Counted from the stretch's first letter, positions 8,655 to 18,412 are shown. The stretch: DNA of 64,000 bases from Gemmatimonadaceae bacterium (GCA_013697785.1 JACCWE010000030.1:1-64000), one strand, 5' to 3'. Translations and numbers: made by a program. The notes: generated by a model from the sequence alone, not told the origin.

Positions 8655-10388
8655 GTGAGTCTTCGCTCCCGCTTTTCGACTTTTCCGTTCCGCTGGAAGA
8701 TGGCGCTGATCACCGCGATCGCGGTGCTTCTGACGCTCGCGCTCGTGCTCACGCCGGTCTACGTAGCCGGCCGCCGCAAGCTCACGCAGCTCAATGCGCA
8801 CCGCCTCTCCGCGATCGCCGCGAGCGCGAGCGTCGCTATCCCGCCGGAATCGCTCGACGTGATTGCGACACGGGGACAGAACACCGGCGCCTTCGTCTTC
8901 GTCCGCGAGGTTCTCAAGCGCACGTGGGCTGCCAACGGCGGCGACACGCGTCAGCTCACCAACGGAATCGCCATCGTCCGCCGCGAGGGCACGAGCTACC
9001 GCTATCTCGCGCACTCGTCGTGGAACGCCGGCCAGCCGCAGTACAGCCGCGAATGGACGCCCCCGCCAGCGCTCACCGACAGTCTCATGCACGCGACACC
9101 GGGAGAGACGCCGCTCTACCAAGGTCCCGTCGGCCACGAGCTCACGGCCGAGTATCCGATCCTTCGCTCCGACAACAGCTCCGCCGCCTTCACCGTCGTC
9201 ACCCTCGACGCCGACCCCTTCCTTGGCGATCTCTCGCGCGACCTCATGCGGATCGCCTGGATCCCGGTGCTCGTGATGGTCGGCGCGCTCGCCGCATCGT
9301 TGATCGCGGCGCGACAGATGACCTTCGGCATCGAGGAGGTCGCCGCACACGCGCAGATGGTCGCGCGCGGCAACATGCGGCGCGAGCTCACCTTCGAGTC
9401 CGGCGATGAGATCGGCGCGCTCGCGGCATCGTTCCGCACCATGAGCGCCGGACTGCGTACGCTGCTTCGCGACGTCGAGACGGGGGCCGCGGAAGTCGCG
9501 GCCACCGCCGACGAGCTGGCGGCAGGCGCCGAGCAGATGTCGGCCTCGACGGAGGAAGTGGCCGCCGCCGCACAGTCGATCGCGACGTCCGCCGCGCAGC
9601 AGACGAAAGGGATCCACAACGTCGTGGCGATCTCCGGACGCGTGGCCACGCGCGCGCAGGAGGTCTCCGCGCACGCGGTGCGCGCCCAGACCGCCGCCGA
9701 CGCGGTCACCGACTCCGCTCGCCGCGCCGGCGACGCCGCCGAGCAGGGACTCAAGAGCATGGCGCGTATCTCGGCCGTCACCAGCGAGACGCTCCCCGCG
9801 GTCGCCGAGCTCGGGGAGAAGTCGCTCCGCATCGGGCAGATCACCGACACGATCGGCGCCATCGCGCGACAGACGAATCTCCTCGCGCTCAACGCCGCCA
9901 TCGAGGCGGCGCGCGCAGGCGAGCACGGGCGCGGCTTCGCCGTCGTCGCCGACGAGGTGCGCAAGCTCGCCAAGGAGAGCGGCCGGGCGCTCGAGACGAT
10001 ACGGCAGCTCGCCACGGAGATCCAGCACGCGAGCACCGCGATGTCCGCGCGCATCGATGACGTCAGCACGAGTGTCGTCGCGGGCGAGGCGGTCATCCGC
10101 TCATCGAGCGGCGCGCTGATCCAGATCGTGAAGGAGATCGAGGGAAGCCGCGCCGCCGTGCAGCGCATCGTCGAAAGCGCGGTCTCGCAGCATGAGGAGG
10201 CCGAGTCGCTCGCGCGCGAGATCGAGACAGTGGCGGTGGTGGCCGAGCAGAACGCGTCGACGAGCGAGCAGGTGAGCGCGGTGGTTCAGGAACAGACCGC
10301 GTCGATGATGCACGTCACGGAGTCGAGCCAGCATCTCGCGGACATCGCGGCGCGGCTCAAGGGAGTGATGCTGCGCTTCGAGCTATGA
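8655..10388 (+). CDS. Methyl-accepting chemotaxis protein
   Basis: 577 residues from a GTG. It has a basic N-terminus, a first membrane helix at about 15-38 ([20 protein letters not shown]), a periplasmic sensor of about 150 residues, and a second helix near 198-220 ([20 protein letters not shown]). A HAMP linker follows ([20 protein letters not shown]), then a long cytoplasmic coiled coil. The hairpin tip [20 protein letters not shown] continuing into [18 protein letters not shown] (about 400-440) is the MCP signature that contacts CheA/CheW. No che genes are nearby, so it is an orphan receptor. The ligand is unknown. Confidence 0.93.
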   Translation: MSLRSRFSTFPFRWKMALITAIAVLLTLALVLTPVYVAGRRKLTQLNAHRLSAIAASASVAIPPESLDVIATRGQNTGAFVFVREVLKRTWAANGGDTRQLTNGIAIVRREGTSYRYLAHSSWNAGQPQYSREWTPPPALTDSLMHATPGETPLYQGPVGHELTAEYPILRSDNSSAAFTVVTLDADPFLGDLSRDLMRIAWIPVLVMVGALAASLIAARQMTFGIEEVAAHAQMVARGNMRRELTFESGDEIGALAASFRTMSAGLRTLLRDVETGAAEVAATADELAAGAEQMSASTEEVAAAAQSIATSAAQQTKGIHNVVAISGRVATRAQEVSAHAVRAQTAADAVTDSARRAGDAAEQGLKSMARISAVTSETLPAVAELGEKSLRIGQITDTIGAIARQTNLLALNAAIEAARAGEHGRGFAVVADEVRKLAKESGRALETIRQLATEIQHASTAMSARIDDVSTSVVAGEAVIRSSSGALIQIVKEIEGSRAAVQRIVESAVSQHEEAESLAREIETVAVVAEQNASTSEQVSAVVQEQTASMMHVTESSQHLADIAARLKGVMLRFEL

Positions 10389-10408
10389 ACGCTCGTCGCC
10401 CCGGCTGT

Positions 10409-11560
10409 TCAGCGCGTGGGCGGACGGAGCTTGACTGCCTCGGTTTCGCCCGTGTCGTCCGGGATGAACGCCTCGTTCCGCGCCACCTCGAAGAACGCGT
10501 CGACCACCGTCTCGTCGAACTGCGTTCCCGCCACGCGGCGCAGCTCGGCCATCGCCTCGGTGAACGTCAGCCCGTTGCGGTAGGGGCGCTTGCTCATCAT
10601 CGCGTCGAATGCATCGGCAACGGCTATGATGCGTGCCTCGAGCGGAATCTCCTCGCCGACGAACTTGTCGGGCACGCCCCTGCCATCGAAGCGCTCGTGG
10701 TGCGAGCGCACGATGTTGAGCGCCACGAGATTCTCGCCGAGGAGCGGCGCGAGAATCTGCCAGCCGAGCACGGGATGCGTCATGATGTGCTCGTACTCTT
10801 CCGTCGTGAGCGGACCCGCCTTGCGCAGCACTTCCTCGCGCACGCCGATCTTTCCGACGTCGTGCAGATGCCCGCCCAGCTCGATCTGCGCCGTGAGCGT
10901 CGCGCTCAGATTCATCGCGCGTGCGATCGCGACACCGTACTGGCTCACACGAACCGAGTGTCCGCGCGTGTATGGGTCCTTGAGCTCGAGCGCATCGGCG
11001 AGCGACTGCATGCTCGCCAGAAAGAGAGTCTCGATACGCTCTGCCTGCGCCTTCACGCGGACTTCGAGCCGTTCCTGGTAGTCGCGGTTGTCGGCGAGCA
11101 GGCGCCGCTTTTCGAGCGACTGCGCGACGCGCGCGCGCACTTCCTCGAATACGAACGGCTTCGTGATGTAGTCCATGGCGCCGAGCGACAGGCAGGCGAC
11201 GGCGACCTCGACTTCGGCGACGGCGGTGATCATGACGACCGCGATGTCGGGGTAGGTGAGCCGCAAATTGCGCAGCAGCTCCTGCCCATCCATCTTCGGC
11301 ATCCGCATGTCGGAGAGTACGAGCGCGACAGGCTCCTTCTCGAGGATCGCGAGCGCTTCTACGCCGGAACCGGCTTCGAGACAGGTGAAGCCGTCGCCCT
11401 GCATCAGTCGCACGAGTGCCTGTCGCAGCCGCGGCTCGTCGTCGACGACCAGGCAGCGACGCGATAGCGAGCTCTCGAGCACGTTGCCGGCGGTGTAGCT
11501 GGCGCTCTTCGTTGCCTGCAGAGGAGAGACCGTCACGCTATCTTGATTGGGCGTAGCCAA
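10409..11560 (-). CDS. Response regulator with HD-GYP domain
   Basis: 383 residues. A receiver domain spans about 35-150, with acidic pair D40/D41, the phospho-acceptor in LVLSDMRMPKMDG (about D84) and the conserved Lys in MDYITKPF. A short linker leads to an HD-GYP domain with HSVRVSQYG, GGHLHDVGKIGV, MTHPVLGWQIL and SHHERFDGRGVP. HD-GYP domains usually hydrolyse cyclic-di-GMP. All metal-binding residues I can see are present, although GYP is GRG in this copy. No DNA-binding domain. The longest start is a TTG; a GTG at 11536 is as likely. It is convergent with the chemoreceptor and divergent from the PLP enzyme. Confidence 0.9.
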   Translation of the reverse strand: MATPNQDSVTVSPLQATKSASYTAGNVLESSLSRRCLVVDDEPRLRQALVRLMQGDGFTCLEAGSGVEALAILEKEPVALVLSDMRMPKMDGQELLRNLRLTYPDIAVVMITAVAEVEVAVACLSLGAMDYITKPFVFEEVRARVAQSLEKRRLLADNRDYQERLEVRVKAQAERIETLFLASMQSLADALELKDPYTRGHSVRVSQYGVAIARAMNLSATLTAQIELGGHLHDVGKIGVREEVLRKAGPLTTEEYEHIMTHPVLGWQILAPLLGENLVALNIVRSHHERFDGRGVPDKFVGEEIPLEARIIAVADAFDAMMSKRPYRNGLTFTEAMAELRRVAGTQFDETVVDAFFEVARNEAFIPDDTGETEAVKLRPPTR

Positions 11561-11618
11561 CTGAACGCGGCGATTGGGAACTGTTCATTCGCTGCGGCAA
11601 CCTGAAATGCGAGCGCGC

Positions 11619-12788
11619 ATGACACGCGTATTCGATGACGATCGCAGGACCGCGTTCGGTACAACCGCAATTCATGCGGGCGAGCGCGAGGATCCGCTCG
11701 CCGGAGCGATCATGCCTCCCGTGTATCTCACGTCGACGTACGTGCAGCAGGGGCTCGGCGAGAACAAGGGATACGAGTACGCCCGGGGAAAGAATCCGAC
11801 GCGCGAGGCGCTCGAGCGCACGATCGCCGCGCTCGAAGGTGCGCAGCACGGCTTTGCCTTCGCGAGCGGCATGGGCTGCCTCGACTCGATCATGAAGCTT
11901 TTCAAATCCGGAGATCACATAGTCTGCGGTGCGAACGTATACGGCGGGACGTTCAGGCTGTTCGACAAGCTCCTGCAACACATGGGCCTCACGTTTTCCT
12001 ACGTCGACACGACGGATGTGCAGCGCATCGAAGACGCGTGCACCCCGCATACGAGGGCCATACTCGTCGAAACGCCGACGAATCCGCTCATGCAGATCAC
12101 CGACCTCCAGGCGGCTGCAGACGTCGCGCATGCGCATAATGCGCTGCTCATCGTCGACAACACGTTCGCGACCCCGTTCTTCCAGCAGCCGTTCTCGCTC
12201 GGCGCAGACATCGTCTTCCACTCCGCTACCAAGTTTCTCAATGGCCACAGCGATGTGATCTGCGGTGTCGCGACGGTAATCGACGACGACCTCGCGGCGA
12301 AGCTGCAGTTCATCCACAACGCGGCGGGCGCGGTCGCGGGCCCTTTCGATTCGTGGCTCGTTCTGCGCGGAATGAAGACGCTGCATCTGCGCATGCCCGC
12401 GCACGACAGGAACGGCCGCGCCGTCGCCGCCTATCTCGCCGGCCATCTGGGCGACGAGCGCGTGCGCTATCCGGGGCTCGAGAGCCACCCGCAGCATTCG
12501 CTGGCGTGCATGCAGATGCGTGGGATGGGCGGGATGGTCACGGTAGATGTGGGTACCAAGGCGCTCGCCAATCAGGTGCTCAAGAAAGTCCGAATCTTTT
12601 CGCTCGCGGAGTCGTTAGGAGGAGTCGAGAGCCTCATCAGCCATCCGGCGAGCATGACGCACGCGTCGGTCGAGCCGGAGCGCCGGGCAGCGCTGGGAAT
12701 CACCGAGGGAATGGTTCGGCTCTCATGCGGAGTTGAAGACACGAGCGACCTGCTGCAGGATGTCGAGCAGGCGTTCGCGGGACTCTAA
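11619..12788 (+). CDS. Cystathionine gamma-synthase / gamma-lyase family PLP enzyme
   Basis: About 389 residues of the Cys/Met metabolism PLP family. It has TTAIHAGEREDPLAGAIMPP, YEYARGKNPTREALE, the cofactor-stacking GAQHGFAFASGMG, VDNTFATPFFQQPFSLGADI and the Schiff-base lysine in FHSATKFLNGHSD (about Lys195). The C-terminal SLGGVESLISHPASMTHAS is characteristic. The family includes cystathionine gamma-synthase, gamma-lyase and methionine gamma-lyase, which cannot be separated safely by eye. It takes part in cysteine-methionine interconversion. Start sites ATG 11607 and TTG 11574 are alternatives. An M48 protease gene follows after 16 bases. Confidence 0.9.
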   Translation: MTRVFDDDRRTAFGTTAIHAGEREDPLAGAIMPPVYLTSTYVQQGLGENKGYEYARGKNPTREALERTIAALEGAQHGFAFASGMGCLDSIMKLFKSGDHIVCGANVYGGTFRLFDKLLQHMGLTFSYVDTTDVQRIEDACTPHTRAILVETPTNPLMQITDLQAAADVAHAHNALLIVDNTFATPFFQQPFSLGADIVFHSATKFLNGHSDVICGVATVIDDDLAAKLQFIHNAAGAVAGPFDSWLVLRGMKTLHLRMPAHDRNGRAVAAYLAGHLGDERVRYPGLESHPQHSLACMQMRGMGGMVTVDVGTKALANQVLKKVRIFSLAESLGGVESLISHPASMTHASVEPERRAALGITEGMVRLSCGVEDTSDLLQDVEQAFAGL

Positions 12789-12804
12789 ACCGGGAGCCTG
12801 AATC

Positions 12805-13812
12805 ATGGCCGATCGAAAAATTCTCACAGAGATCTCGTCCACCGCGTGGGAGCATCCCGCCGACAGGGCCGCGCTGCAAACGCTGCGCGCGATCCCCGGG
12901 TTCGACGAGGTCGTTCGCAAGGTGATGGGGCTGATCGGCGAGCGCGGAGTGCGCCTGTTCTTCACCGCGGATTCCGTTCGTGTCGGGCCGCGCCAGCGTC
13001 CGAAGCTCGATGCGCTCTACAGCGAGGTGCTCGAGACGCTCGATTATCGGGGCGATCGACCGGAGCTCTTCGTCTCGCAGACGCCGTTCGTGAATGCGAT
13101 GGCGGTCGGCTTCGAGCGTCCGTTCATCGTGCTGAACAGCGGTGCGCTCGGGCTGCTCGATCGCGAAGAGCGCCGCGTGCTCATCGGCCACGAGCTGGGT
13201 CACATAATGAGTGGGCACGCGACATACACCACGATCGCGCTGATTCTTCTGCGCGCCGGCTTCACGGCGATACCGGGGCTCGGCCTCATCGCGTTGCCGA
13301 TCCAGCTCGCGCTGCTCGAGTGGTCGCGCAAGGCGGAGCTGAGCGCGGATCGCGCAGGCTTGCTCGCGTCGCAGGATCCGGCCGTCACGATGGGGATGTA
13401 TCTCAAGTTCGCTGGCGGCAAACCGGGCGACGACGAATCGAGCCTCGAGGAATTTCTCGTGCAGGCCGAGGAGTACGAGATCGGCGGCCACGCGCTCGAT
13501 GGCGTGCTCAAGGTGCTCAGCCTTCTCTTCCGTTCGCATCCGTTCAATACGGCGCGCGCGGCCGAGCTGCAGCGGTGGCAGAAGATCGGCGCGTACGAAC
13601 GGATTCTCGCCGGCGACTATCCGCGCCGCGGCGACGACACCCGCCCGCTCGGCGACGATGTCGCGGATGCGGCGGGATATTATGGCGAGCAGGGACGCCG
13701 GGCGGCGGCGAGTGTGGGCGACGTGCTGAACCGCGCGCGCGATGCGTTCAACACCGCGTTCGGCTCGGCGGGTGGGAATGGCGGCTCCAGTGGAGGCGTA
13801 CCGCCCGCATGA
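12805..13812 (+). CDS. M48 family metallopeptidase
   Basis: 335 residues. The zinc motif VLIGHELGHIMSGHATYTT (HExxH near residue 131) is followed by a hydrophobic stretch (ILLRAGFTAIPGLGLIALPI) and the third ligand in KAELSADRAGLLAS. This is the arrangement of M48 (HtpX/Ste24-like) peptidases. Unlike HtpX there are no clear N-terminal membrane helices, so it resembles the soluble or peripheral M48 group. A GGGAG site lies ten bases before the ATG. The C-terminus ends in a Gly/Ser-rich tail. purD begins eight bases downstream, so they are probably co-transcribed although unrelated in function. Confidence 0.88.
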   Translation: MADRKILTEISSTAWEHPADRAALQTLRAIPGFDEVVRKVMGLIGERGVRLFFTADSVRVGPRQRPKLDALYSEVLETLDYRGDRPELFVSQTPFVNAMAVGFERPFIVLNSGALGLLDREERRVLIGHELGHIMSGHATYTTIALILLRAGFTAIPGLGLIALPIQLALLEWSRKAELSADRAGLLASQDPAVTMGMYLKFAGGKPGDDESSLEEFLVQAEEYEIGGHALDGVLKVLSLLFRSHPFNTARAAELQRWQKIGAYERILAGDYPRRGDDTRPLGDDVADAAGYYGEQGRRAAASVGDVLNRARDAFNTAFGSAGGNGGSSGGVPPA

Positions 13813-13819
13813 CGCGCGC

Positions 13820-15109
13820 ATGAGGGTTCTGATCGTCGGGGGCGGCGGGCGCGAGCACGCGCTCGCCTGGAAGCTGACACAGGATCAACCATCGATCGAG
13901 ATCGTCGCCGCCCCGGGGAATCCGGGGCTCGCGACGCTGGGCCGCTGCGTCGCGGTGAGCTCGGACGACCTTCCGGGAATCGTCGCGCTCGCGATCAGCG
14001 AGAAGCCCAATCTCGTGGTGATCGGGCCAGAGGCGCCGCTGGCGGCAGGGCTCGCGGATGCACTCCGCACGGTGGGAATCCCGGTGTTCGGTCCATCGCG
14101 CGGCGCGGCGCGCATCGAGTCGTCGAAGGCATTCGCGAAGGCACTGATGCGCGAGGCTGGTGTGCCGACCGCGCGCGCCATTCGCTGCATCGATGCGCCA
14201 GCGGCGAAGCGCGCGGCGCGGGAGTTCGGCGCACCGGTCGTGATCAAGGCGTCGGGGCTCGCGGCGGGAAAGGGGGTGATCGTCTGTTCGACGATCGCCG
14301 AAGCGGATGCGGCGATCGACTCGATGCTGAGGGACGACACGTTCGGAGCTGCGGGGCGAGAGGTGCTGGTGGAGGAGTTCATGGAGGGCGAGGAGCTGTC
14401 GCTCTTCGCGATCACTGATGGAACGACAGTGCTCCCGATGCTGGCCGCGCAGGACCATAAGCGGCTGCTCGACGGCGACCTGGGTCCGAACACCGGCGGA
14501 ATGGGCGCCTACGCGCCCGTCTCGCTCTCCAGCAGCGCATTGGTGGACGATGCGGTGGAGCGCGTCTTCGTGCCGACGCTGGCCGCGCTGAACGCCGCGG
14601 GCGCACCGTTCAGCGGGCTGCTGTATGCGGGGCTGATGCTGACGGCGCAGGGGCCCAAGGTGGTGGAATTCAACTGCCGCTTCGGCGATCCGGAGACCGA
14701 GGCAATCCTTCCGTTGCTGGAAGGCAGCCTTTTGGAGCCGTTACTGGCGGTGGCGAACGGAAGCGGGCTGTCGGACGAACCGCTCCAGTGGTCGCCCGGT
14801 TTCTCAGTAACCACCGTAGTCGTCGCAAGCGGTTACCCTGAATCGCCGCAGAAGGGTGCAGTGATTTCTCTGCCCCCTCGCGAGGCGAATATCCACGTCT
14901 TTCACGCCGGAACGGCGTTCAACGAGGGCGGCGGACTGGTCACGACGGGGGGCCGAGTGTTCGCCGTCACGGCGGTCGCGCCAACGCTGGCGGAGGCGCA
15001 GCGGGAGAGCGCACGAGTCGCCGGGGCGATCGAATTCGAGGGGAAGCAGCTCCGCCGCGACATCGGGTGGAGGGAGCTGGAGCGGAGTGCCGGAGCTACC
15101 AGAGACTGA
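13820..15109 (+). CDS. purD: Phosphoribosylamine-glycine ligase
   Basis: 429 residues. It starts MRVLIVGGGGREHALAWKL, then LVVIGPEAPLAAGLADALR, VFGPSRGAARIESSKAFAK, the ATP-grasp strand PVVIKASGLAAGKGVIV, EEFMEGEELSLFAITDG, and QDHKRLLDGDLGPNTGGMGA, with the metal site KVVEFNCRFGDPETEAILP. This is the second step of purine synthesis (GAR synthetase). The longer open frame upstream is discarded because the Rossmann strand starts at this ATG. The end overlaps the start of mutM by 23 bases. The internal 3' part uses slightly less GC-biased codons around 14,820-14,890. Confidence 0.96.
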   Translation: MRVLIVGGGGREHALAWKLTQDQPSIEIVAAPGNPGLATLGRCVAVSSDDLPGIVALAISEKPNLVVIGPEAPLAAGLADALRTVGIPVFGPSRGAARIESSKAFAKALMREAGVPTARAIRCIDAPAAKRAAREFGAPVVIKASGLAAGKGVIVCSTIAEADAAIDSMLRDDTFGAAGREVLVEEFMEGEELSLFAITDGTTVLPMLAAQDHKRLLDGDLGPNTGGMGAYAPVSLSSSALVDDAVERVFVPTLAALNAAGAPFSGLLYAGLMLTAQGPKVVEFNCRFGDPETEAILPLLEGSLLEPLLAVANGSGLSDEPLQWSPGFSVTTVVVASGYPESPQKGAVISLPPREANIHVFHAGTAFNEGGGLVTTGGRVFAVTAVAPTLAEAQRESARVAGAIEFEGKQLRRDIGWRELERSAGATRD

Positions 15110-15914
15110 GACGATCGCGCGCGATCTCGATCGCGCGCTGTCGGGCGTCATGATCGTCGGCGTGCGGGTGCTGAAGGCCGACGTGCTCCGCGACACGACT
15201 GCCGCGTCACTGTCCCGACGCCTCCTCGGCGCACGCATCGAGCGCAGCTTCCGACGCGCGAAGGCCGTCGTCATCGCTCTCGACAGCGGCGACCGGATCG
15301 TCGTCCAGCCACGCTTCACCGGCGCGCTCCTCATCGACGATGGAACCCTTCCGGCCGAAGCGCTCGACTACGTAACCGTCTTTTTCGATTTGGACGACAG
15401 TCGCATCCTGGCCTACCGGGACATCCGTCGGCTCGGCACCCTTTCGCTCATGACTCCGCAACGTTTTGCGAAATTCGATGCCGCTTTAGGCCCCGAACCG
15501 CTTGACCCGGAGTTCACCGCGCGACATCTATCGGGAATTCTTCGGGATTCCAGACAGGCGGTGAAGAAGTTGTTGATGGATCAGCGTCGCATTGCCGGAG
15601 TGGGCAACATCTACGCGAACGAAGCACTCTGGCGCGCCGGCATCGATCCGTCGCGCCAATCGCGCTCGATCGATGGCGGGGGCGTGAGCGCGCTCCACGC
15701 CGGAATCACAAGCGTCCTCCGCGAGGCCATCGAGGCCCGTGGCACGAGCTTCCGCGACTACCGCGACGCAGCGGGCGCCCGGGGGGGCTTCTCGGAGAAG
15801 CTGGCGGTGTACGGCCGTGGTGGCCTTCCCTGCCCGAGCTGCGGCGCCACGCTCATCGATACGAGTGCCATCGATGGCCGCACCACGGTCTTCTGCGCCT
15901 GGTGCCAGCGGTGA
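15087..15914 (+). CDS. mutM: Formamidopyrimidine-DNA glycosylase (Fpg)
   Basis: 275 residues from GTG. The N-terminus after the initiator is PELPETETIARDL, giving the catalytic Pro1 and the Glu at position 2. Further motifs are the catalytic Lys region SFRRAKAVVIAL, the helix-two-turn-helix VKKLLMDQRRIAGVGNIYAN and a C-terminal zinc finger with four Cys (CPSCGATL then CAWC). It excises oxidised purines (8-oxoG, FapyG). The start lies inside purD and the stop overlaps the next gene in a GTGA, which places two DNA-repair genes in one translationally coupled unit. Confidence 0.95.
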   Translation: MPELPETETIARDLDRALSGVMIVGVRVLKADVLRDTTAASLSRRLLGARIERSFRRAKAVVIALDSGDRIVVQPRFTGALLIDDGTLPAEALDYVTVFFDLDDSRILAYRDIRRLGTLSLMTPQRFAKFDAALGPEPLDPEFTARHLSGILRDSRQAVKKLLMDQRRIAGVGNIYANEALWRAGIDPSRQSRSIDGGGVSALHAGITSVLREAIEARGTSFRDYRDAAGARGGFSEKLAVYGRGGLPCPSCGATLIDTSAIDGRTTVFCAWCQR

Positions 15915-17095
15915 GCAAAAAGTCGCTCCGCCGCCCGAAGACGCCCGACGATCAAATCGCCATCATGCGCGCGAGCGTCAAGGCCGGATGCAAGGATCGG
16001 CCGGGCATCTACCGGATGCATTCGGCGGACGGCGAGGTCGTGTACGTCGGCAAGTCGAAGAAGATCCGAACGCGCCTCATGAGCTACTTCCGCTGCTCCT
16101 ATCCCGGCGACAAGGGCGCGCGCATCCTCCGCGACGCGGTCCGCATCGACTGGGAGTATGCGCCGAGCGAGTTCGCGGCGCTGCTGCTGGAGCTGCAGCA
16201 GATCAAGCGCCTGCGCCCGCGCTTCAACGTCGCGATGAAGCGCGACGACCGGAATTTCGTGTTCATCAAGGTCGTGAAGAGTCCCGCGCCCAAGCTCATG
16301 GTCGTCCGCGGCGCGAGCGACGACAGCGCGCCGCACTACGGTCCGTTCCAGGGCGCGCAGGCGGTGAACGATGCGGTGCGCGAGCTGCACGACGTGCTTT
16401 CGATGCGCGACTGCTCCCTCGACACGAAGATGCACTTCGCCGACCAGCGAGAGCTTTTTCAGCTCATGACGCGAACGCCCGGTTGCATCCGCTACGAGGT
16501 GAAGAAGTGCCTTGGCCCGTGCGTCGGTGGCTGCACCGAGAGCGAGTATCTCAAGCGCGTCGCACTCGCACGCTCCTTCCTCGATGGTCACGACGACGGC
16601 CCGATCGCGACGCTGCGCCACGAGATGGAGACGGCGAGCGATCGGATGGAGTTCGAGCGCGCGGCATCCATGCGCGACAAGCTGCATCGGCTCGAGGCGC
16701 TCAAGCAGCAGTTTCTACGCTTCCGCTTCGCCGTCGAAACGCTCTCGTTCATCTACACGGTGCCCGGGTACGACGGCGAGGATCGCGTCTATCTCATCCG
16801 TCGGGGGCGCGTGCGCGCGGAGGACATCCCGCCGCAGGCTGATCGCGACCACCGTCGGCTCGCGAATCTCACGGAAGCGGTGTACGGCACCACCGAGCGC
16901 GACACCGCACAGATTCCGACCCACGAGATCGATGAGCTGCTCCTGCTCTCATCCTGGTTTCGCCGCTTCCCTGCGGAGCTCGCGCGCACGGTTCGCGCGA
17001 CGGATGCAGGGCTCACGACGGTTACCGGAAGCGCGGTGCGCGCACCGAAGCTGCTGCCGACGCTCGCCGATCGTCGCGCGCCCGTCGGCGCCTGA
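15911..17095 (+). CDS. UvrC N-terminal-half homologue (GIY-YIG nuclease, Cho-like)
   Basis: 394 residues. The GIY-YIG domain (about 30-110) has PGIYRMHSADGEVVYVGKSK and the Arg of the RTRLMSYF helix, then LLLELQQIKRLRPRFN as in UvrC. A Cys-rich segment follows (MRDCSLDT, PGCIRYEVKKCLGPCVGGC), also a UvrC feature. A UVR UvrB-binding helix pair near 225-260 reads RMEFERAASMRDKLHRLEAL. The C-terminal RNase-H-like nuclease and HhH2 domains of UvrC (about 600 residues) are absent. It should make only the 3' incision type cut, as E. coli Cho does. It is coupled to mutM by GTGA; a GTG nine bases upstream is possible. Confidence 0.85.
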   Translation: MSKKSLRRPKTPDDQIAIMRASVKAGCKDRPGIYRMHSADGEVVYVGKSKKIRTRLMSYFRCSYPGDKGARILRDAVRIDWEYAPSEFAALLLELQQIKRLRPRFNVAMKRDDRNFVFIKVVKSPAPKLMVVRGASDDSAPHYGPFQGAQAVNDAVRELHDVLSMRDCSLDTKMHFADQRELFQLMTRTPGCIRYEVKKCLGPCVGGCTESEYLKRVALARSFLDGHDDGPIATLRHEMETASDRMEFERAASMRDKLHRLEALKQQFLRFRFAVETLSFIYTVPGYDGEDRVYLIRRGRVRAEDIPPQADRDHRRLANLTEAVYGTTERDTAQIPTHEIDELLLLSSWFRRFPAELARTVRATDAGLTTVTGSAVRAPKLLPTLADRRAPVGA

Positions 17096-17112
17096 GCGCC
17101 AACGGCTGACCC

Positions 17113-17898
17113 CTACGGAGCCGCGGGCTCCTCGGCGCGCTGCTCCCCTCCGAAGGGCACCACGATCTCGATCGGCGAAGGAACCTTCACTCCGTCGAAC
17201 TCCGCCGGCACGAAGCGCATGTCGGCGACGGCCCTCACCGCTGCCTCGGCGTAGCGCTCGTCGCTCGGATCGTCCACGAGCGCGGTGGCGGTGTCGACGC
17301 GACCGGCGGCCGTCACTACGCCGCGTACCGTCACCGTGCGCGGATGCGCGCGCGCCCACAGCGGAACCTCGTGACGCGGATTGTCCGGAAATTCGACCGG
17401 CGCGCAGCGCGTGTGCGATGCGACGAACGGCGTTCCATCCTGGTGCTGGCCGAACGTCACCAGCAGACGAATCGAATCGGGGAGCGCGTTGGGTATGGGC
17501 GAGCGATCCAGATCCGCAGGCGAGATCGCGAGCGCGCCATCGATGCTGGTGTCGAGCTCGCGCTCGCCGGAGCGCACTACGGAGAAGCGCTGCGCGAAGG
17601 AGCCGTCGCGCAGTTCGAGCACGCCGTACGTCGCCTCGCGAGGAGGCGTGCCGGCGCGAATGGCGACGCGACGCGCGATCGTCTGTGCGAGCGACGCGAA
17701 GTATTCCGTATCCTGCGCGGTGAGCACGCGCGCGTCGAGCGACGACACGAGCACTCCCTCGGAGACGATCTCGTCGCATGTGCGCGCGACCTTCACTCCG
17801 CTCGGCAATGCTACCGTCTGCGCGAGCGCCTGCTGTGCATCGAGCCGGCGGGAGAGCACACACGCCGATAGAGCGAAGAGCGCCAGTGCCCGTCGCAT
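17113..17898 (-). CDS. Secreted protein with TonB C-terminal domain
   Basis: About 261 residues from ATG 17898, with a signal peptide (MRRALALFALSACVLS then a likely cut at LDAQQ). The first 170 residues are not recognised. The last 80 residues read VRGVVTAAGRVDTATALVDD, RYAEAAVRAVADMRFVPAEF and VKVPSPIEIVVPFG, the layout of the TonB C-terminal (energy-transducer) domain. There is no N-terminal membrane anchor plus Pro-rich spacer, so it is not a normal TonB. The start was set inside the longer frame to keep the signal peptide and avoid overlap with the phosphodiesterase gene, which it follows by 25 bases. Confidence 0.75.
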   Translation of the reverse strand: MRRALALFALSACVLSRRLDAQQALAQTVALPSGVKVARTCDEIVSEGVLVSSLDARVLTAQDTEYFASLAQTIARRVAIRAGTPPREATYGVLELRDGSFAQRFSVVRSGERELDTSIDGALAISPADLDRSPIPNALPDSIRLLVTFGQHQDGTPFVASHTRCAPVEFPDNPRHEVPLWARAHPRTVTVRGVVTAAGRVDTATALVDDPSDERYAEAAVRAVADMRFVPAEFDGVKVPSPIEIVVPFGGEQRAEEPAAP

Positions 17899-17923
17899 GG
17901 AGTACCCCGGATTCGAGATCGCC

Positions 17924-18412
17924 CTAGGCGGGCAGTGATACGATCTCCACCTGAGCTTCTCCATCGCGTATCGTCAGCAGCGCGACGCTCGGCATCAGAT
18001 GGAAGCGGCGCGGACCTGCCGCACCCGGGTTGATGACGAGCCGACCCTCCCGCTGCGTAACCGATTGCTTGTGCGTGTGGCCATACACGATCACGTCTGC
18101 ATCAAATCGTTCTAGGAGCGCGTCGGCGGTGAGTCGGCCTGACTCGTGGCCATGCTGCAGCTGTATCACCACGCCGTCGATCTCCCGCACGATCTCGGAC
18201 TGGAGGCGCGGATTACCCGGAGTGTCGGTGTTGCCGTACACCGCCTCGACGGGTGCGATCAGCGCGAGCTCCTCGAGGATCTCGTCGCCGCCGACGTCGC
18301 CCGCGTGGAGAATCAGCTCGACACCGCGAAATGCCTCGTGCACCGACGCGCGCAACTGACCGTGCGTATCCGAGATCAGCCCGATGACGTGCGCGCCGTC
18401 AGCCCTCGCCAT
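17924..18412 (-). CDS. YfcE/MJ0936-type metallophosphodiesterase
   Basis: 162 residues. Calcineurin-like metal motifs are in order: IGLISDTHGQLRAS (DxH), ILHAGDVGGDEIL (GD), VYGNTDTPGN (GN), LQHGHESGR and VIVYGHTHKQSV (GHTH), ending with LVINPGAAGPRRF. This matches the small YfcE family of phosphodiesterases, which act on artificial or small phosphodiester substrates; the natural substrate is unknown. It overlaps the 3' end of ubiX by 14 bases and sits at the end of the menaquinone gene run, most likely as a co-transcribed bystander. Confidence 0.9.
   Translation of the reverse strand: MARADGAHVIGLISDTHGQLRASVHEAFRGVELILHAGDVGGDEILEELALIAPVEAVYGNTDTPGNPRLQSEIVREIDGVVIQLQHGHESGRLTADALLERFDADVIVYGHTHKQSVTQREGRLVINPGAAGPRRFHLMPSVALLTIRDGEAQVEIVSLPA

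Noticed and set aside
8640..10028. A 462-codon minus-strand frame over the chemoreceptor gene
   Set aside because: Antisense shadow of the MCP gene, whose signalling hairpin is clearly coded on the plus strand.
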